A stretch of DNA of 64,000 bases from an uncultured Spirochaetales bacterium (lineage in GTDB: Bacteria; Spirochaetota; Spirochaetia; Sphaerochaetales; Sphaerochaetaceae), in contig CASFDW010000002.1 in NCBI GenBank assembly GCA_949293595.1, positions 124,001 to 188,000 on the forward strand, written 5' to 3'. Positions 9,226 to 18,420 of the stretch are shown here, piece after piece. The notes below the pieces were generated by a model that made no database searches, was not told the DNA's origin, and worked only from the letters and a program-made list of their open reading frames with translations. Each line of letters starts with the position of its first letter. Positions within the stretch are counted from its first letter, which is position 1. Position numbers and translations under genes: made by a program.

Positions 9226-10023
9226 CTACTCCTCTTCCCTTATTTTTGTGGGAATGAATCTTTTTGCAAACCTGCCTCTCGATCCGCCTTTGACATAAAA
9301 ATATCCGAAGACGGAAAAGACAACGGCCCCGGCAAATGATACGGCCATGTCCTTCATCGTATCGATGAGTCCTATGTCCAGATACCCTCCGAGTCCGAGC
9401 TCCCTGCCGTTCACAACCACGCTGTCAATGTCCCTAATGCTCACGACGGTGTTCGTCATGCTCTTGTCCAGTGCGATCGTGTTGATGGTGTGTATCACGG
9501 TATCCTTCTGCGTATCCATTCCAAAGAACATGTCAAGGGAGAACTCCAGGAACTCCCACAGCACGGCGATGGTCATCGAAAAGCAGAACGCCACGAAGGA
9601 AAGGTAGAACGGAGAGAGGTTGACGTTCTTGGAATTCCTGTTCAGTACATCGACGAGCGAGAATCCGACGGCGGCCGCGAGGAACCCTGTCACGATATGC
9701 AGCGCCGTATCCCAATGGGTATACCTCTGGTAGTACGCGCTTATCTCTCCAAGAATCTCGGCCGAGAACACAAATATGAGAACGATGACCTCAAGAGTGT
9801 TGGGTATATCTATTTTCAATCGTCGTTCTATCAATGAAGGCATCATGAAGACAATCAAAGTCAAAATACACAAAAAAACATTCTTATAATGCCCGTTGGC
9901 CAGCTGAAAGATCATCACAAGCACGACAAGCAATCTCAGCACTATGTAGACAGAAAAAAGCACGGGCTCGTCCTTCACCCGTTCCTCCATGGGGAGCTTC
10001 CTGTCCTTATCATGTTTTTCCAT
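9226..10023 (-). CDS. Multi-spanning membrane protein, DUF2238/YjdF-like
   Basis: 265 residues with about six hydrophobic segments. The DTALHIVTGFLAAAVGFSL segment and the later FCFSMTIAVLWEFLEFSLD segment match what is typical of the DUF2238 (YjdF) family, whose function is unknown. The C terminus is basic and cytoplasmic. An ATG at 10023 is preceded by an AT-rich gap shared with the divergent aminopeptidase. Family assignment is by recognition of these segments only. Confidence 0.75.
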   Translation of the reverse strand: MEKHDKDRKLPMEERVKDEPVLFSVYIVLRLLVVLVMIFQLANGHYKNVFLCILTLIVFMMPSLIERRLKIDIPNTLEVIVLIFVFSAEILGEISAYYQRYTHWDTALHIVTGFLAAAVGFSLVDVLNRNSKNVNLSPFYLSFVAFCFSMTIAVLWEFLEFSLDMFFGMDTQKDTVIHTINTIALDKSMTNTVVSIRDIDSVVVNGRELGLGGYLDIGLIDTMKDMAVSFAGAVVFSVFGYFYVKGGSRGRFAKRFIPTKIREEE

Positions 10024-10089
10024 AGCATAATAATAACTGTTTCTTGTGCATCATCCAACTTTTTGTTATATATTTCGCAAGGAGTACAT

Positions 10090-11400
10090 ATGAAAAACAC
10101 AATCAAGGACTACATCTCCTTCATCAGCGCGAACAAGACCGAGCGCGAATGCGTGAAGGCCTCGGCCGGGATGGCGGAGGAAAAAGGTTACAAGAGACTT
10201 GAGGATGTCACCTCACTGAAGGCAGGTGACAAGGTATACACCACGATATATGACAAATCGATAATACTCTTCCAGATAGGAAGCGAGGACATATGCAGGG
10301 GCATGAACATCCTGGGAGCGCATATAGACAGTCCAAGGCTCGATCTGAAGATGAAGCCCGTCTATGAAAGCAACGGAATCGTGTATTTCAACACCCACTA
10401 TTACGGCGGCATAAAGAAATACCAGTGGGTGACACATCCGCTTGCGATGCATGGCGTCGTTTTCCGGAAGGACGGATCCCGCATCGATGTCGTCCTCGGC
10501 GAGGACGGGGATGATTTCACCTTTGCAATCTCCGACATCCTTCCCCATATCGCCCAGGACCAGATGAAGAAGACCGCCGCCGAATTCATCCCGGGAGAGG
10601 ATCTCGATCTTGTGGCGGGGCTCAACACCGGAGATGAGAAGGACGGAGGGAAGAAGGCCGTACTCGACATACTCAGGGAAAAATACGGGATGGAGGAAGA
10701 CGATTTCCTGTCGGCGGAGATCGAGATAGTACCGGCAGGACGGGCGAAGCTGCTAGGGCTCCGCGGGGACATGGTCATAGGATACGGTCAGGACGACAGG
10801 GTCTGCTCGTTCACGAGCCTTGATGCGCTCCTCGAGACGGAAGGCGTAAAGAGGACCGCCTGCTGCATACTCACGGACAAGGAGGAGGTCGGAAGCACCG
10901 GCGCCACAGGCATGAACAGCCTCATGCTCGAGAACATCGTTGCCGAGGTCGTCGAGCGTCTCGGAGGCTACAGCGACCTCAAGGTGAGGAGATGCCTGCA
11001 GAACTCCTACATGCTCTCAAGCGATGTAAACAGCGCCCTGGATCCTCTCAACATGGATCTCTACGATGCCGGAAATTCGTCCAGGCTCGGACATGGGGTC
11101 GTGTTCAACAAATATACGGGCTCGAGAGGCAAGTCCGGCGCAAGCGATGCGAATCCGGAATTCATAGCAAAACTCAGGAAATGCATGGAGGATGCCGATG
11201 TCGGATTCCAGATGGCAGAAATGGCGAAGGTGGATGTCGGAGGAGGAGGCACAATTGCAAAATTCGCAGCCTTCTATGGCATGCAGGTCATAGATGCAGG
11301 TGTCTCGGTGCTCAGCATGCACGCCCCGTTCGAGATCACATCCACATACGACATACAATCCGCAAAGGACTGCTACAAGGCGTTCCTGAAGATGGAATGA
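10090..11400 (+). CDS. M18-family aminopeptidase
   Basis: 436 residues; dinuclear-zinc aminopeptidase that removes N-terminal acidic or neutral residues from peptides. Metal and catalytic motifs are in order: GAHIDSPRLDLK (residues 77-88, His and Asp), GQDDRVCSFTSL, the catalytic TDKEEVGSTG, and the late HAPFEI with the last zinc histidine. The ATG at 10090 has AAGGAG eight bases upstream; a longer upstream frame lacks any signal. Cytoplasmic peptide turnover is the likely role. A strong terminator follows. Confidence 0.93.
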   Translation: MKNTIKDYISFISANKTERECVKASAGMAEEKGYKRLEDVTSLKAGDKVYTTIYDKSIILFQIGSEDICRGMNILGAHIDSPRLDLKMKPVYESNGIVYFNTHYYGGIKKYQWVTHPLAMHGVVFRKDGSRIDVVLGEDGDDFTFAISDILPHIAQDQMKKTAAEFIPGEDLDLVAGLNTGDEKDGGKKAVLDILREKYGMEEDDFLSAEIEIVPAGRAKLLGLRGDMVIGYGQDDRVCSFTSLDALLETEGVKRTACCILTDKEEVGSTGATGMNSLMLENIVAEVVERLGGYSDLKVRRCLQNSYMLSSDVNSALDPLNMDLYDAGNSSRLGHGVVFNKYTGSRGKSGASDANPEFIAKLRKCMEDADVGFQMAEMAKVDVGGGGTIAKFAAFYGMQVIDAGVSVLSMHAPFEITSTYDIQSAKDCYKAFLKME

Positions 11401-11406
11401 CAGCCG

Positions 11407-11433
11407 GCCCGGGAAATCCCCGGGCTTTTTTTT
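11407..11433 (+). terminator. Rho-independent terminator after M18 aminopeptidase
   Basis: GCCCGGG (11407-11413) pairs with CCCGGGC (11419-11425) around a five-base loop and runs into eight T residues. It begins six bases after the stop codon. Confidence 0.92.
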
Positions 11434-11435
11434 AC

Positions 11436-12215
11436 TCAAAGACCGTAGCGGAAACAGTTGTAGATGGATATCAGTATGATGACTACCAAAAGGGCCATGA
11501 AGAGCTTGTCGACCATCTTGTTGTCCATGCGTCTGGAGAGCTTCCTTCCGACGGTGGCACCGACCACGGCGCAGACAGCCATCACTGCCATGAGGATCCA
11601 GTCAATGTCCGGGATGTCCCGGGATACGATGTTCCCGATAAGGGATACAAGCTGGGAGAAGAAGATTATGTAGAGGCTTGTAAGGGCCGCGCATTTCGTA
11701 TCCATCGAGAAGAAATAGGAAAGGACCATTATGTTGATCGGTCCGCCGCCTATGCCCAGGAACGAAGAGAACACTCCCAAAAACAGCCCGCTTGCGACCG
11801 AGAACAGCCTGTTCTTCATATCCAATGGTTTTATGGAGTCCTTCTTCAGTATGTAGACGAAAACCATAGCGGTCAGGATGACCATTATGATGTTCTGGAC
11901 AAGGCTCACAACGGAGCTGTCACCCACCGATGCGACCATGGTGGAGAACACCGTCTTCCCAACATATCCGCCCACGGCACCGCCAAGTGCCAGATAGATT
12001 CCCCGGGAATCTATTTTGGTGCTGTCGTTCCTGCTTCTGAGCAGAGAAGCTATCGTCATCACGAGAACGGTCGTTCCGGACATGAAACTTATCTGGGAGG
12101 TGCTCATATCGCAGATCGCATCCATGACCGGCTTTATAAGGACACCTCCTCCAATACCGCTTATCGAACCGAGAATCGTGGCGACCAATACGGTGATGAC
12201 AATCACAACCTGCAT
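11436..12215 (-). CDS. TauE/SafE-family anion permease
   Basis: 259 residues with about eight membrane segments. The two internal repeats of the family each carry a glycine-rich signature, GSISGIGGGVLIKPV near residue 16 and SSFLGIGGGPINIMV near residue 150. Family members export sulfite, sulfoacetate or related organosulfur anions; the substrate here is not deducible. It is a single gene between the M18 gene and glnN. Confidence 0.88.
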   Translation of the reverse strand: MQVVIVITVLVATILGSISGIGGGVLIKPVMDAICDMSTSQISFMSGTTVLVMTIASLLRSRNDSTKIDSRGIYLALGGAVGGYVGKTVFSTMVASVGDSSVVSLVQNIIMVILTAMVFVYILKKDSIKPLDMKNRLFSVASGLFLGVFSSFLGIGGGPINIMVLSYFFSMDTKCAALTSLYIIFFSQLVSLIGNIVSRDIPDIDWILMAVMAVCAVVGATVGRKLSRRMDNKMVDKLFMALLVVIILISIYNCFRYGL

Positions 12216-12295
12216 AATATCCCCTCCTTATAGGAATGTTAACCAAACGGTCAAGAGCATGTCAAACACGAATGCCGGACATACCGCCCGTACGA

Positions 12296-14380
12296 TCATA
12301 TATAATAAAGCATCTTCGCGTACGTCGGGTAAGGCCAGTTCCCGACAGGCATCAGAAGCTCCATCTCGTCTGCAATCCTCCTTACCTCGGCCATCTCCGG
12401 GATTATCACCTTCCTGGAATAATGGCTCAGGGATGAGCCGGCGTATTTTTCAGCGGCGGATGCAACGGAATCAAGCCTGGCCACCGCCGAATCAAGCTCG
12501 TCGGTAAGGGTGGAAAGCCTCTCGAGCAGCTGACGCTCACCCTTGAAGGGAGCCTTGCTGACCTTGAACTTCGACTCAAGCCCGGTTGCAAGCGATGAAG
12601 TGTATGCAACGACGGCAGGCAGTATCATGCGCCGTATCATGTCGATCATCGTGAGGGCTTCGATATGGATCGTCTTCGAATATTCCTCGTTCATTATCTC
12701 ATAGCGTGAATGGATCTCTATCGCGCTGTAGATATGGAACTTCGCAAAAACATCTATGTTCTTCTTCAACAGGAAAGTGTCGAAGGCCTCCGGTGCGGTC
12801 CTTAGGTTCAAAAGCCCCCTTGCTTCCGCCTCCTTCACCCAATCCTCGGAATAATTGTTGCCGTTGAATATTATCCTCTTGTGTGCAAGATATTCCCTCT
12901 TGATGAGCTCAAAGGCCTCGGAACGTACGTCCTTGGCATCCTTCAGCACCTCGTAAAACTCGGAAAGCGAGTTAGCGACAACGGTGTTCAGGACGATGTT
13001 CGGTCCGGAGACACTGAACGAGGAGCCAAGCATCCTGAATTCAAACTTGTTGCCGGTGAAAGCCATCGGGCTCGTCCTGTTCCTGTCGCTAGTATCGCGC
13101 GCGATACAAGGAAGCGCATGAACGCCGAACCCCATCTTCTCGTTCGTCTTTCCCGATGCCTGCTTGTCGGAGGATATCGATTCAAGGATATCCTCGAGAT
13201 CCGATCCGATGAACATCGAAACAATCGCGGGAGGGGCCTCGCTGGCCCCGAGCCTGTGATCGTTTCCCGCGCTGGCGGCGCTGAGTCTCATAAGATCCTG
13301 ATATTCGTCGACAGCCTTTATCACGGCAGTGAGGAAAAGGAGGAAGAGGACGTTCTCCCTCGGGTTGTCCCCGGGATCCAGCAGATTGACGCCAGTATCG
13401 GTCGAGAGCGACCAGTTGTTATGCTTTCCGGAGCCGTTCACACCCTTGAACGGCTTTTCATGAAGGAGACAGGCCAGACCATGACGCTCCGCAATCTTCT
13501 TCATGAGCTCCATGGTGAGCTGGTTGTGGTCCACCGCCACATTCGTGGTGCAGTACACCGGTGCCATCTCATGCTGGCACGGCGCCACCTCGTTGTGGCT
13601 CGTCTTGCTGTTTATGCCAAGTTTCCAGAGCTCCTTGTCCAGATCGTGCATGAACGCGCTGACCCTGGTGCGGATGGCACCGAAATAATGGTCGTTCATC
13701 TCCTGGCCCTTCGGGCTCCTGGCACCTAGAAGAGTGCGCCCGGTCAGGACCAAGTCCTCCCTCTTGGAATAATCCTCCTTGTCGATGAGAAAGTACTCCT
13801 GCTCGGGGCCCACCGTGGTATACACACGTCGGACATCGTCGTTTCCAAACAGGTGGAGTATCTTCAAAGATTCGTTGCCGATCGCCTCCATGCTCCTGAG
13901 AAGAGGGGTCTTCTTGTCGAGGACCTCGCCGGAATAGGAGCAGAAAGCGGTCGGGATGCAGAGGGTGTCGTCCTTTATGAACGCATAGCTGGTGGGGTCC
14001 CATGCCGTATAGCCGCGGGCCTCGAACGTCGCCCTGAGACCTCCGGAGGGGAATGACGAGGCATCGGGTTCGCCTTTTACCAGCTCCTTTCCCGAAAACT
14101 CCATTATCACCTTGCCCCCCTCGACAGGCCGGATGAAGGATTCGTGCTTTTCCGCAGTTATGCCCGTCATCGGCTGGAACCAGTGCGTGTAATACGAGCA
14201 GCCGTTCTCTATGGCCCAGCATTTCATGGCATGGGCTACGGCGTTCGCTATGTTCAGATCGAGATCCTTGCCATCCTGTACGGTCTGCATCAGCTGTCTG
14301 TAGACATCCTTCGGCAGACGCAGGCGCATTGTTTCATCGTTAAAGACCAGAGAACCGAAATAATCCGCAACTGTTTCCAT
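12296..14380 (-). CDS. glnN: Glutamine synthetase type III
   Basis: 694 residues, the length of the GSIII class (about 700) rather than the 450-residue type I enzyme. It makes glutamine from glutamate, ammonia and ATP. GSIII-specific segments include SSFPSGGLRATFEARGY near residue 108, GPEQEYFLIDKE near 191, SHNEVAPCQHEMAP near 261 and NGSGKHNNWS near 315. The ATG at 14380 (METVADYFGS) was chosen; an upstream extension of 39 residues is AT-rich leader. The leader holds two palindromes, suggesting nitrogen-responsive control. Confidence 0.95.
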   Translation of the reverse strand: METVADYFGSLVFNDETMRLRLPKDVYRQLMQTVQDGKDLDLNIANAVAHAMKCWAIENGCSYYTHWFQPMTGITAEKHESFIRPVEGGKVIMEFSGKELVKGEPDASSFPSGGLRATFEARGYTAWDPTSYAFIKDDTLCIPTAFCSYSGEVLDKKTPLLRSMEAIGNESLKILHLFGNDDVRRVYTTVGPEQEYFLIDKEDYSKREDLVLTGRTLLGARSPKGQEMNDHYFGAIRTRVSAFMHDLDKELWKLGINSKTSHNEVAPCQHEMAPVYCTTNVAVDHNQLTMELMKKIAERHGLACLLHEKPFKGVNGSGKHNNWSLSTDTGVNLLDPGDNPRENVLFLLFLTAVIKAVDEYQDLMRLSAASAGNDHRLGASEAPPAIVSMFIGSDLEDILESISSDKQASGKTNEKMGFGVHALPCIARDTSDRNRTSPMAFTGNKFEFRMLGSSFSVSGPNIVLNTVVANSLSEFYEVLKDAKDVRSEAFELIKREYLAHKRIIFNGNNYSEDWVKEAEARGLLNLRTAPEAFDTFLLKKNIDVFAKFHIYSAIEIHSRYEIMNEEYSKTIHIEALTMIDMIRRMILPAVVAYTSSLATGLESKFKVSKAPFKGERQLLERLSTLTDELDSAVARLDSVASAAEKYAGSSLSHYSRKVIIPEMAEVRRIADEMELLMPVGNWPYPTYAKMLYYI

Positions 14381-14419
14381 ATCAGACTCCAATGGATATA
14401 TCCATGTACTACACTCTAA

Positions 14420-14474
14420 AATGTTTGCAACATTTTTACAAGAAAACCGGGATAAACGTGCAAAAAAAATGCAC
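14420..14474 (-). promoter_or_regulatory. Two inverted repeats in glnN leader
   Basis: AATGTTTGCAACATT (14420-14434) and GTGCA-N7-TGCAC (14458-14474) lie 40 and 78 bp upstream of the glnN start. The first contains TGCAACATTTTT (14426-14437), which recurs before carA. They are candidate operators for a nitrogen regulator; neither is a known site. Confidence 0.45.
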
Positions 14475-14575
14475 CAATTATGGAAATTTCTTAACACCGC
14501 CCTTGTAAAACCTTGTCAAAACAAAAAATAAGGCATAAAATCCGCGATAAATTAATATAAACCGGGAGATAAGAA

Positions 14576-16252
14576 ATGAGTGGCGTTTTAGTACTCGTCA
14601 TCGCCATACTCGCCCTTGGTGCAGGTTACATATTCTATGGAAAATGGCTTGCAAAGAAGTGGGGAGTGGACAATTCCATCAAGACCCCTGCATACGAGCT
14701 CAGAGATGATATCGACTATGTTCCTACAAAGAAACAGGTCGTATTCGGACACCAGTTCGCATCGATTGCAGGAGCCGGTCCGATCAACGGACCCATACAG
14801 GCAGCCGTGTTCGGCTGGGTACCAGTATTCCTCTGGTGCGTCATCGGAGGCATATTCTTCGGTGCGGTACAGGATTTCTCTTCCATGTTCGCATCCGTAA
14901 GAAACAAAGGCAGGAGCATCGGCTACATCATCGAATGTTATGTCGGCAAGACAGGCAAAAGGCTCTTCCTGCTGTTCGTGTACCTCTTCTCGATCCTCGT
15001 CGTGGCGGCATTCGCGGACATCGTGGCAAAATCCTTCGGCGTCACAGCGGCCCAGACAGAGGCGATCAACCATGCAAACAGCCAGGTCGCATGCACTTCG
15101 ACACTGTTCATAGTCGCCGCGGTCGGCTTCGGATTCTACATCAAGAAGTTCAATCCGTCCTCGCTCGTAAACACAATCGTGTCGATCGTGCTTCTCGTGC
15201 TCTGTGTCACGCTCGGATGCCTGTTCCCGTTCTCTCTTTCAGTGAACACATGGATGTATCTCGTGTTCGCATACATCCTGATAGCATCCGTAACACCCGT
15301 ATGGGCGCTCCTCCAGCCAAGAGACTATCTCAACAGCTACCTGCTGATCCTGATGATCCTCGGAGCCGTCGTAGGAATCTTCGTATCCAATCCGGTGATG
15401 GAGCTTCCGGCCTTCACAGGCTTCACCTCCAGCCTCGGTTCGATGTTCCCGATCCTGTTCGTAACAATCGCCTGCGGAGCCGTATCCGGATTCCATTCGC
15501 TCGTTTCATCAGAAACAGCGAGCAAGCAGGTCGAGAAGGAGACGGACATGCTGCCAATATCCTACGGTGCGATGCTCATCGAGTCCCTTCTCGGAATCAT
15601 CAGCCTCATTGCAGTCGGAGCAATCGCCGTCGGTGGCGTGATTCCCGCCGGCACCCCGCAGGTGATCTTTGCGGAAGCTGTTTCCGGTTTCCTCACAACG
15701 ATCGGACTCCCGCACGACATATCGTTCACCCTCATCAGCCTCGCGGTATCGGCGTTCGCCCTTACCAGCCTCGACTCGGTTGCACGTGTCGGAAGGCTTT
15801 CCTGGCAGGAGCTCTTCCTCGACGACGAGGATGACGACAAGAACCTCACAGGTGCCAAGAAAATACTCACTAACCGCTGGGTGGCAACAATCTTCGTGCT
15901 CGTTCCCTCCTACCTTCTCGGACAGGTCGGATACGCCGAGATCTGGGCTCTCTTCGGTTCTGCAAACCAGCTTTTGAGCGTTCTTGCACTGGCAGCCGTG
16001 GCGGTATACCTCAAGAAGATCAAAAAGAACAACAAGATGATGTTCTTCCCGATGTTCTTCATGCTTGCGGTGACAATCGTCGCGCTCTTCCAGCTTGCGA
16101 TCAACAACATAAGGACCTTCGGAAAGGCCTCCATCTCCGTGATGGGACAGAGCCTGCAGATAATCTTCGCAGTCCTTCTGATCGCCCTTGCGGTCATAGT
16201 TGTCGTGAAATGCTGTCAGAAGCTCTTCGGAAAGGAAGAAGCAAAGGCCTGA
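14576..16252 (+). CDS. cstA: CstA-family carbon starvation / pyruvate-peptide transporter
   Basis: 558 residues with about 15 membrane segments, shorter than E. coli CstA (700) but the usual length of the compact form. The family hallmarks are FGHQFASIAGAGPINGPI near residue 60 and GPIQAAVFGWVPVFLW, followed by FGAVQDFSSMF. CstA/BtsT proteins import pyruvate or small peptides on starvation. GGGAGATAAGAA precedes the ATG. It is divergent from glnN across 195 bp and ends in a strong terminator. Confidence 0.93.
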   Translation: MSGVLVLVIAILALGAGYIFYGKWLAKKWGVDNSIKTPAYELRDDIDYVPTKKQVVFGHQFASIAGAGPINGPIQAAVFGWVPVFLWCVIGGIFFGAVQDFSSMFASVRNKGRSIGYIIECYVGKTGKRLFLLFVYLFSILVVAAFADIVAKSFGVTAAQTEAINHANSQVACTSTLFIVAAVGFGFYIKKFNPSSLVNTIVSIVLLVLCVTLGCLFPFSLSVNTWMYLVFAYILIASVTPVWALLQPRDYLNSYLLILMILGAVVGIFVSNPVMELPAFTGFTSSLGSMFPILFVTIACGAVSGFHSLVSSETASKQVEKETDMLPISYGAMLIESLLGIISLIAVGAIAVGGVIPAGTPQVIFAEAVSGFLTTIGLPHDISFTLISLAVSAFALTSLDSVARVGRLSWQELFLDDEDDDKNLTGAKKILTNRWVATIFVLVPSYLLGQVGYAEIWALFGSANQLLSVLALAAVAVYLKKIKKNNKMMFFPMFFMLAVTIVALFQLAINNIRTFGKASISVMGQSLQIIFAVLLIALAVIVVVKCCQKLFGKEEAKA

Positions 16253-16274
16253 GACAGGCGTTCATGGAAAATAT

Positions 16275-16305
16275 ACGGACCGGTCCGCACCGGTCCGTTT
16301 TTTTT
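16275..16305 (+). terminator. Rho-independent terminator after cstA
   Basis: ACGGACCGG (16275-16283) pairs with CCGGTCCGT (16290-16298) around a six-base loop, followed by eight T residues. Confidence 0.93.
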
Positions 16306-16341
16306 CAACAGACATGCAGCAAATGTGCTATCCGATAAGAC

Positions 16342-16647
16342 ATGTCATTCAGATACGAATTACTTCTGATCAATAAGAACTGCAATAAAGTGATAGAGGC
16401 CGGATACGAGGCGGAATCGGTTGCACAGGCGTTGTTCCACGTGCTGCAAAAGGACCGCAAGCTCTGTGGCTGCATGCTTATGATATACTGCAGGCGCCCC
16501 AAGTCCAAGGACCTCAAATACATGGGGATATATGACGGCGGCTCGGGAAGAAGCATGAACGGGGAGATATGCCTGAACATACTTTCTCTCGCAAACGGAG
16601 AGGAATACCATCTGACAGACGACGGATTCAGAAGATGCCTGATATGA
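16342..16647 (+). CDS. Small hypothetical protein
   Basis: 101 residues, starting 37 bp after the cstA terminator. It is mixed charged/hydrophobic without a signal peptide or membrane segment; a CGC pair sits near residue 43 and a glycine-rich loop (YDGGSGRSMNGE) near residue 75. The ribosome site is weak (GATAAG). The stop lies one base from the stop of the convergent gene. No family recognised; codon use resembles the neighbours, which supports it as a real gene. Confidence 0.6.
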   Translation: MSFRYELLLINKNCNKVIEAGYEAESVAQALFHVLQKDRKLCGCMLMIYCRRPKSKDLKYMGIYDGGSGRSMNGEICLNILSLANGEEYHLTDDGFRRCLI

Positions 16648-16648
16648 A

Positions 16649-17632
16649 TCAGGGCCTCACTTTTCCCAAAAGAAGTCCCAGCGCCTCCCTCACCGGAAGA
16701 CGGAAAGGCCCCTTCCCCTGCCTGCTGTTTGCGCTGTAGTAGCAGTAGAACGAATCCTCGCTCTCCATGTATTTCACATCGCAGCTGGTTATGGCACGGG
16801 AGGACCAGCCTTCGTCGGGCTGCGTATGCATCACCTTCGACAATTTGAAATCAAGTCCGTCGGTGCTTTTCAAAAGAAGCATCACCGAACGGCTCCTGTC
16901 GCCCTTCTTGTCATAATAGTATGCGCATTCCACGGCGGCAACGGCATCCGAGCACGGATACATGCGCACCGATCCAACGGCAAGATTCATATATACGGAA
17001 TCCGGCTCTATCGAAAGCAGGGGCTCCTCCACCACCTTGTACGGCCCCTCGAGATACCGGCTTTCGGCGCACATGAGGCGGCACGAGGTTTTTTGTCCGG
17101 AATCGAACATCCTGCACTCCCCGGCGCCGAAGTAAAGCCTGTATTTACCCTCCCAGGAAACCAGTTGGGGACGTGCCACGCGGCAAGGACCGCCACGGTA
17201 TGAGGAAAGACTGATCTTCTCCGATTCCAGTATGACCTTCGGATCTGACCAGGACTTCAGATCGGTCGATGCGGACACGAGTATCCTCGAACCCTTCTTT
17301 GTCACATCCTTGGCCTTTCCCTTGCCCCAGTCCCTGTCGTGGCTCTCAAAAAGAAGATGGTAGGTCCCACCCTCCTTGAATATGAACGGCGAGTGTCCGC
17401 GGAAGAACAGGAGACGTCTGCGTGTCCAATCAAGACCGCTGGTGGATACGAAATGCTCCACACCCATCCATGTATGGGAAAAAAGGTGCCACAGCCCGTC
17501 GGGTGATTCCGACGGCAGCAATATGCTCGGATCGCTCAGCCGTGGCATGTACCACGGGGTTATCTGGACGTAGTTGTCGGTGAACGAATACCATGAGGCC
17601 TTTTCGAATTTTTCCCAAGCGATGTATCTCAC
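16649..17632 (-). CDS. Glycosyl hydrolase-like five-bladed beta-propeller protein
   Basis: 327 residues with no signal peptide. Repeated blade motifs are visible: RLSDPSILLPSESPDGLWHLF near residue 30 is split by DPS, then GHSPFIFKEGGTYHLLFE near 80, RVARPQLVSWEGKYRLYFG near 150, and VKYMESEDSFYCYYSAN near 290. This arrangement is that of GH43/GH32-like propellers. The first Asp (DPS) and an Arg-Pro pair are in the expected places, but I cannot assign all three catalytic acids or a substrate. It is the last gene of the nif3-lspA operon. Confidence 0.7.
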   Translation of the reverse strand: MRYIAWEKFEKASWYSFTDNYVQITPWYMPRLSDPSILLPSESPDGLWHLFSHTWMGVEHFVSTSGLDWTRRRLLFFRGHSPFIFKEGGTYHLLFESHDRDWGKGKAKDVTKKGSRILVSASTDLKSWSDPKVILESEKISLSSYRGGPCRVARPQLVSWEGKYRLYFGAGECRMFDSGQKTSCRLMCAESRYLEGPYKVVEEPLLSIEPDSVYMNLAVGSVRMYPCSDAVAAVECAYYYDKKGDRSRSVMLLLKSTDGLDFKLSKVMHTQPDEGWSSRAITSCDVKYMESEDSFYCYYSANSRQGKGPFRLPVREALGLLLGKVRP

Positions 17633-17641
17633 CCGGCACCC

Positions 17642-17920
17642 CTAGCGTCTTTTTCCGCCTCTTCCGAAAAGCGGATCCATCTTGTCCTCAAGGTTGAATT
17701 TCGCGATGGCCCATTTGACAATTTTCGAATAGATCAGGAACGAAAGGACGATGGCGAGGATGAACACGACCGCAATACCGCCCATGAGCAGGTTCTGGTT
17801 CTCCTGCAGCGGAAGAAGGCTCAGAATTATGAAGCCAATGATGAACAACAGGATGAGCAGCACGAGGTTCAGGACCGTGGCTGCAAGAATAAAAAGCAGA
17901 GAGTTTGTTTTCTTACTCAT
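17642..17920 (-). CDS. Small two-helix membrane protein next to lspA
   Basis: 92 residues with two clear membrane segments (residues 8-35 and 45-65) and a basic C terminus (GRGGKRR). It overlaps the lspA stop by four bases, so it is translationally coupled to signal peptidase II. No known family is recognised. Coupling suggests a role in envelope or lipoprotein handling (inference). Confidence 0.7.
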   Translation of the reverse strand: MSKKTNSLLFILAATVLNLVLLILLFIIGFIILSLLPLQENQNLLMGGIAVVFILAIVLSFLIYSKIVKWAIAKFNLEDKMDPLFGRGGKRR

Positions 17921-18420
17921 TTCTTTTCCCCTTTACTTGAAAACAATATTGTCAGCATCAAGAGTATCACAGATACCGTTATGGATGCATCGGCGACATT
18001 ATATGTCGGAAATCTTTCCATGCCGAACCAGCCGTAGTTGTTCGTGCTTATGAAATCCACCACGCTCATACCACGGAAGATCCTGTCAATGAGATTGCCG
18101 ACACCTCCTCCGACGAAGGCCGCAAGCAGCCATCGCTGGAACGATGTCAGCTCGTCCCGGTCCCTGACGATGAAAACGCATACAAGCACCACAACCACGA
18201 TCGGAACGATGATGAAAAGGACGATCTTCAGGGGAACGGCGAAATTTGTTCCCAGGGAAAAGGCGACTGCGGTGTTACGCACATGCACGATGCGCAGAAA
18301 ATCCCCGAAGAGCGAACAAAGCACCGTGTTCTCCGGGACATAATGCACGATCAGAGCCTTCGTGATCTGATCTGCGGCTATGATGAACAACGTAAGCAGG
18401 AACGGCCTGTATCGTTTCAT
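17917..18420 (-). CDS. lspA: Lipoprotein signal peptidase II
   Basis: 167 residues, four membrane segments. It cleaves signal peptides of diacylated prolipoproteins. Catalytic aspartates are in GGGVGNLIDRI and YNVADASI; the substrate-binding VRNTAVAFS segment is present. The ATG at 18420 overlaps the upstream stop (ATGA). Several lipoproteins in this window (24554, 40883, 46069, 46726, 62226) would be its substrates. Confidence 0.95.
   Translation of the reverse strand: MKRYRPFLLTLFIIAADQITKALIVHYVPENTVLCSLFGDFLRIVHVRNTAVAFSLGTNFAVPLKIVLFIIVPIVVVVLVCVFIVRDRDELTSFQRWLLAAFVGGGVGNLIDRIFRGMSVVDFISTNNYGWFGMERFPTYNVADASITVSVILLMLTILFSSKGEKK

Noticed and set aside
12244..12291. Regulatory region shared by TauE/SafE gene and glnN
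   Set aside because: It lies upstream of the TauE/SafE gene and downstream of glnN, both on the minus strand; no hairpin with a T-run or palindrome was clear.
13569..14222. Minus-strand frames overlapping glnN in other phases
   Set aside because: Shadow frames of glnN, low-complexity Arg/Gly-rich translations.
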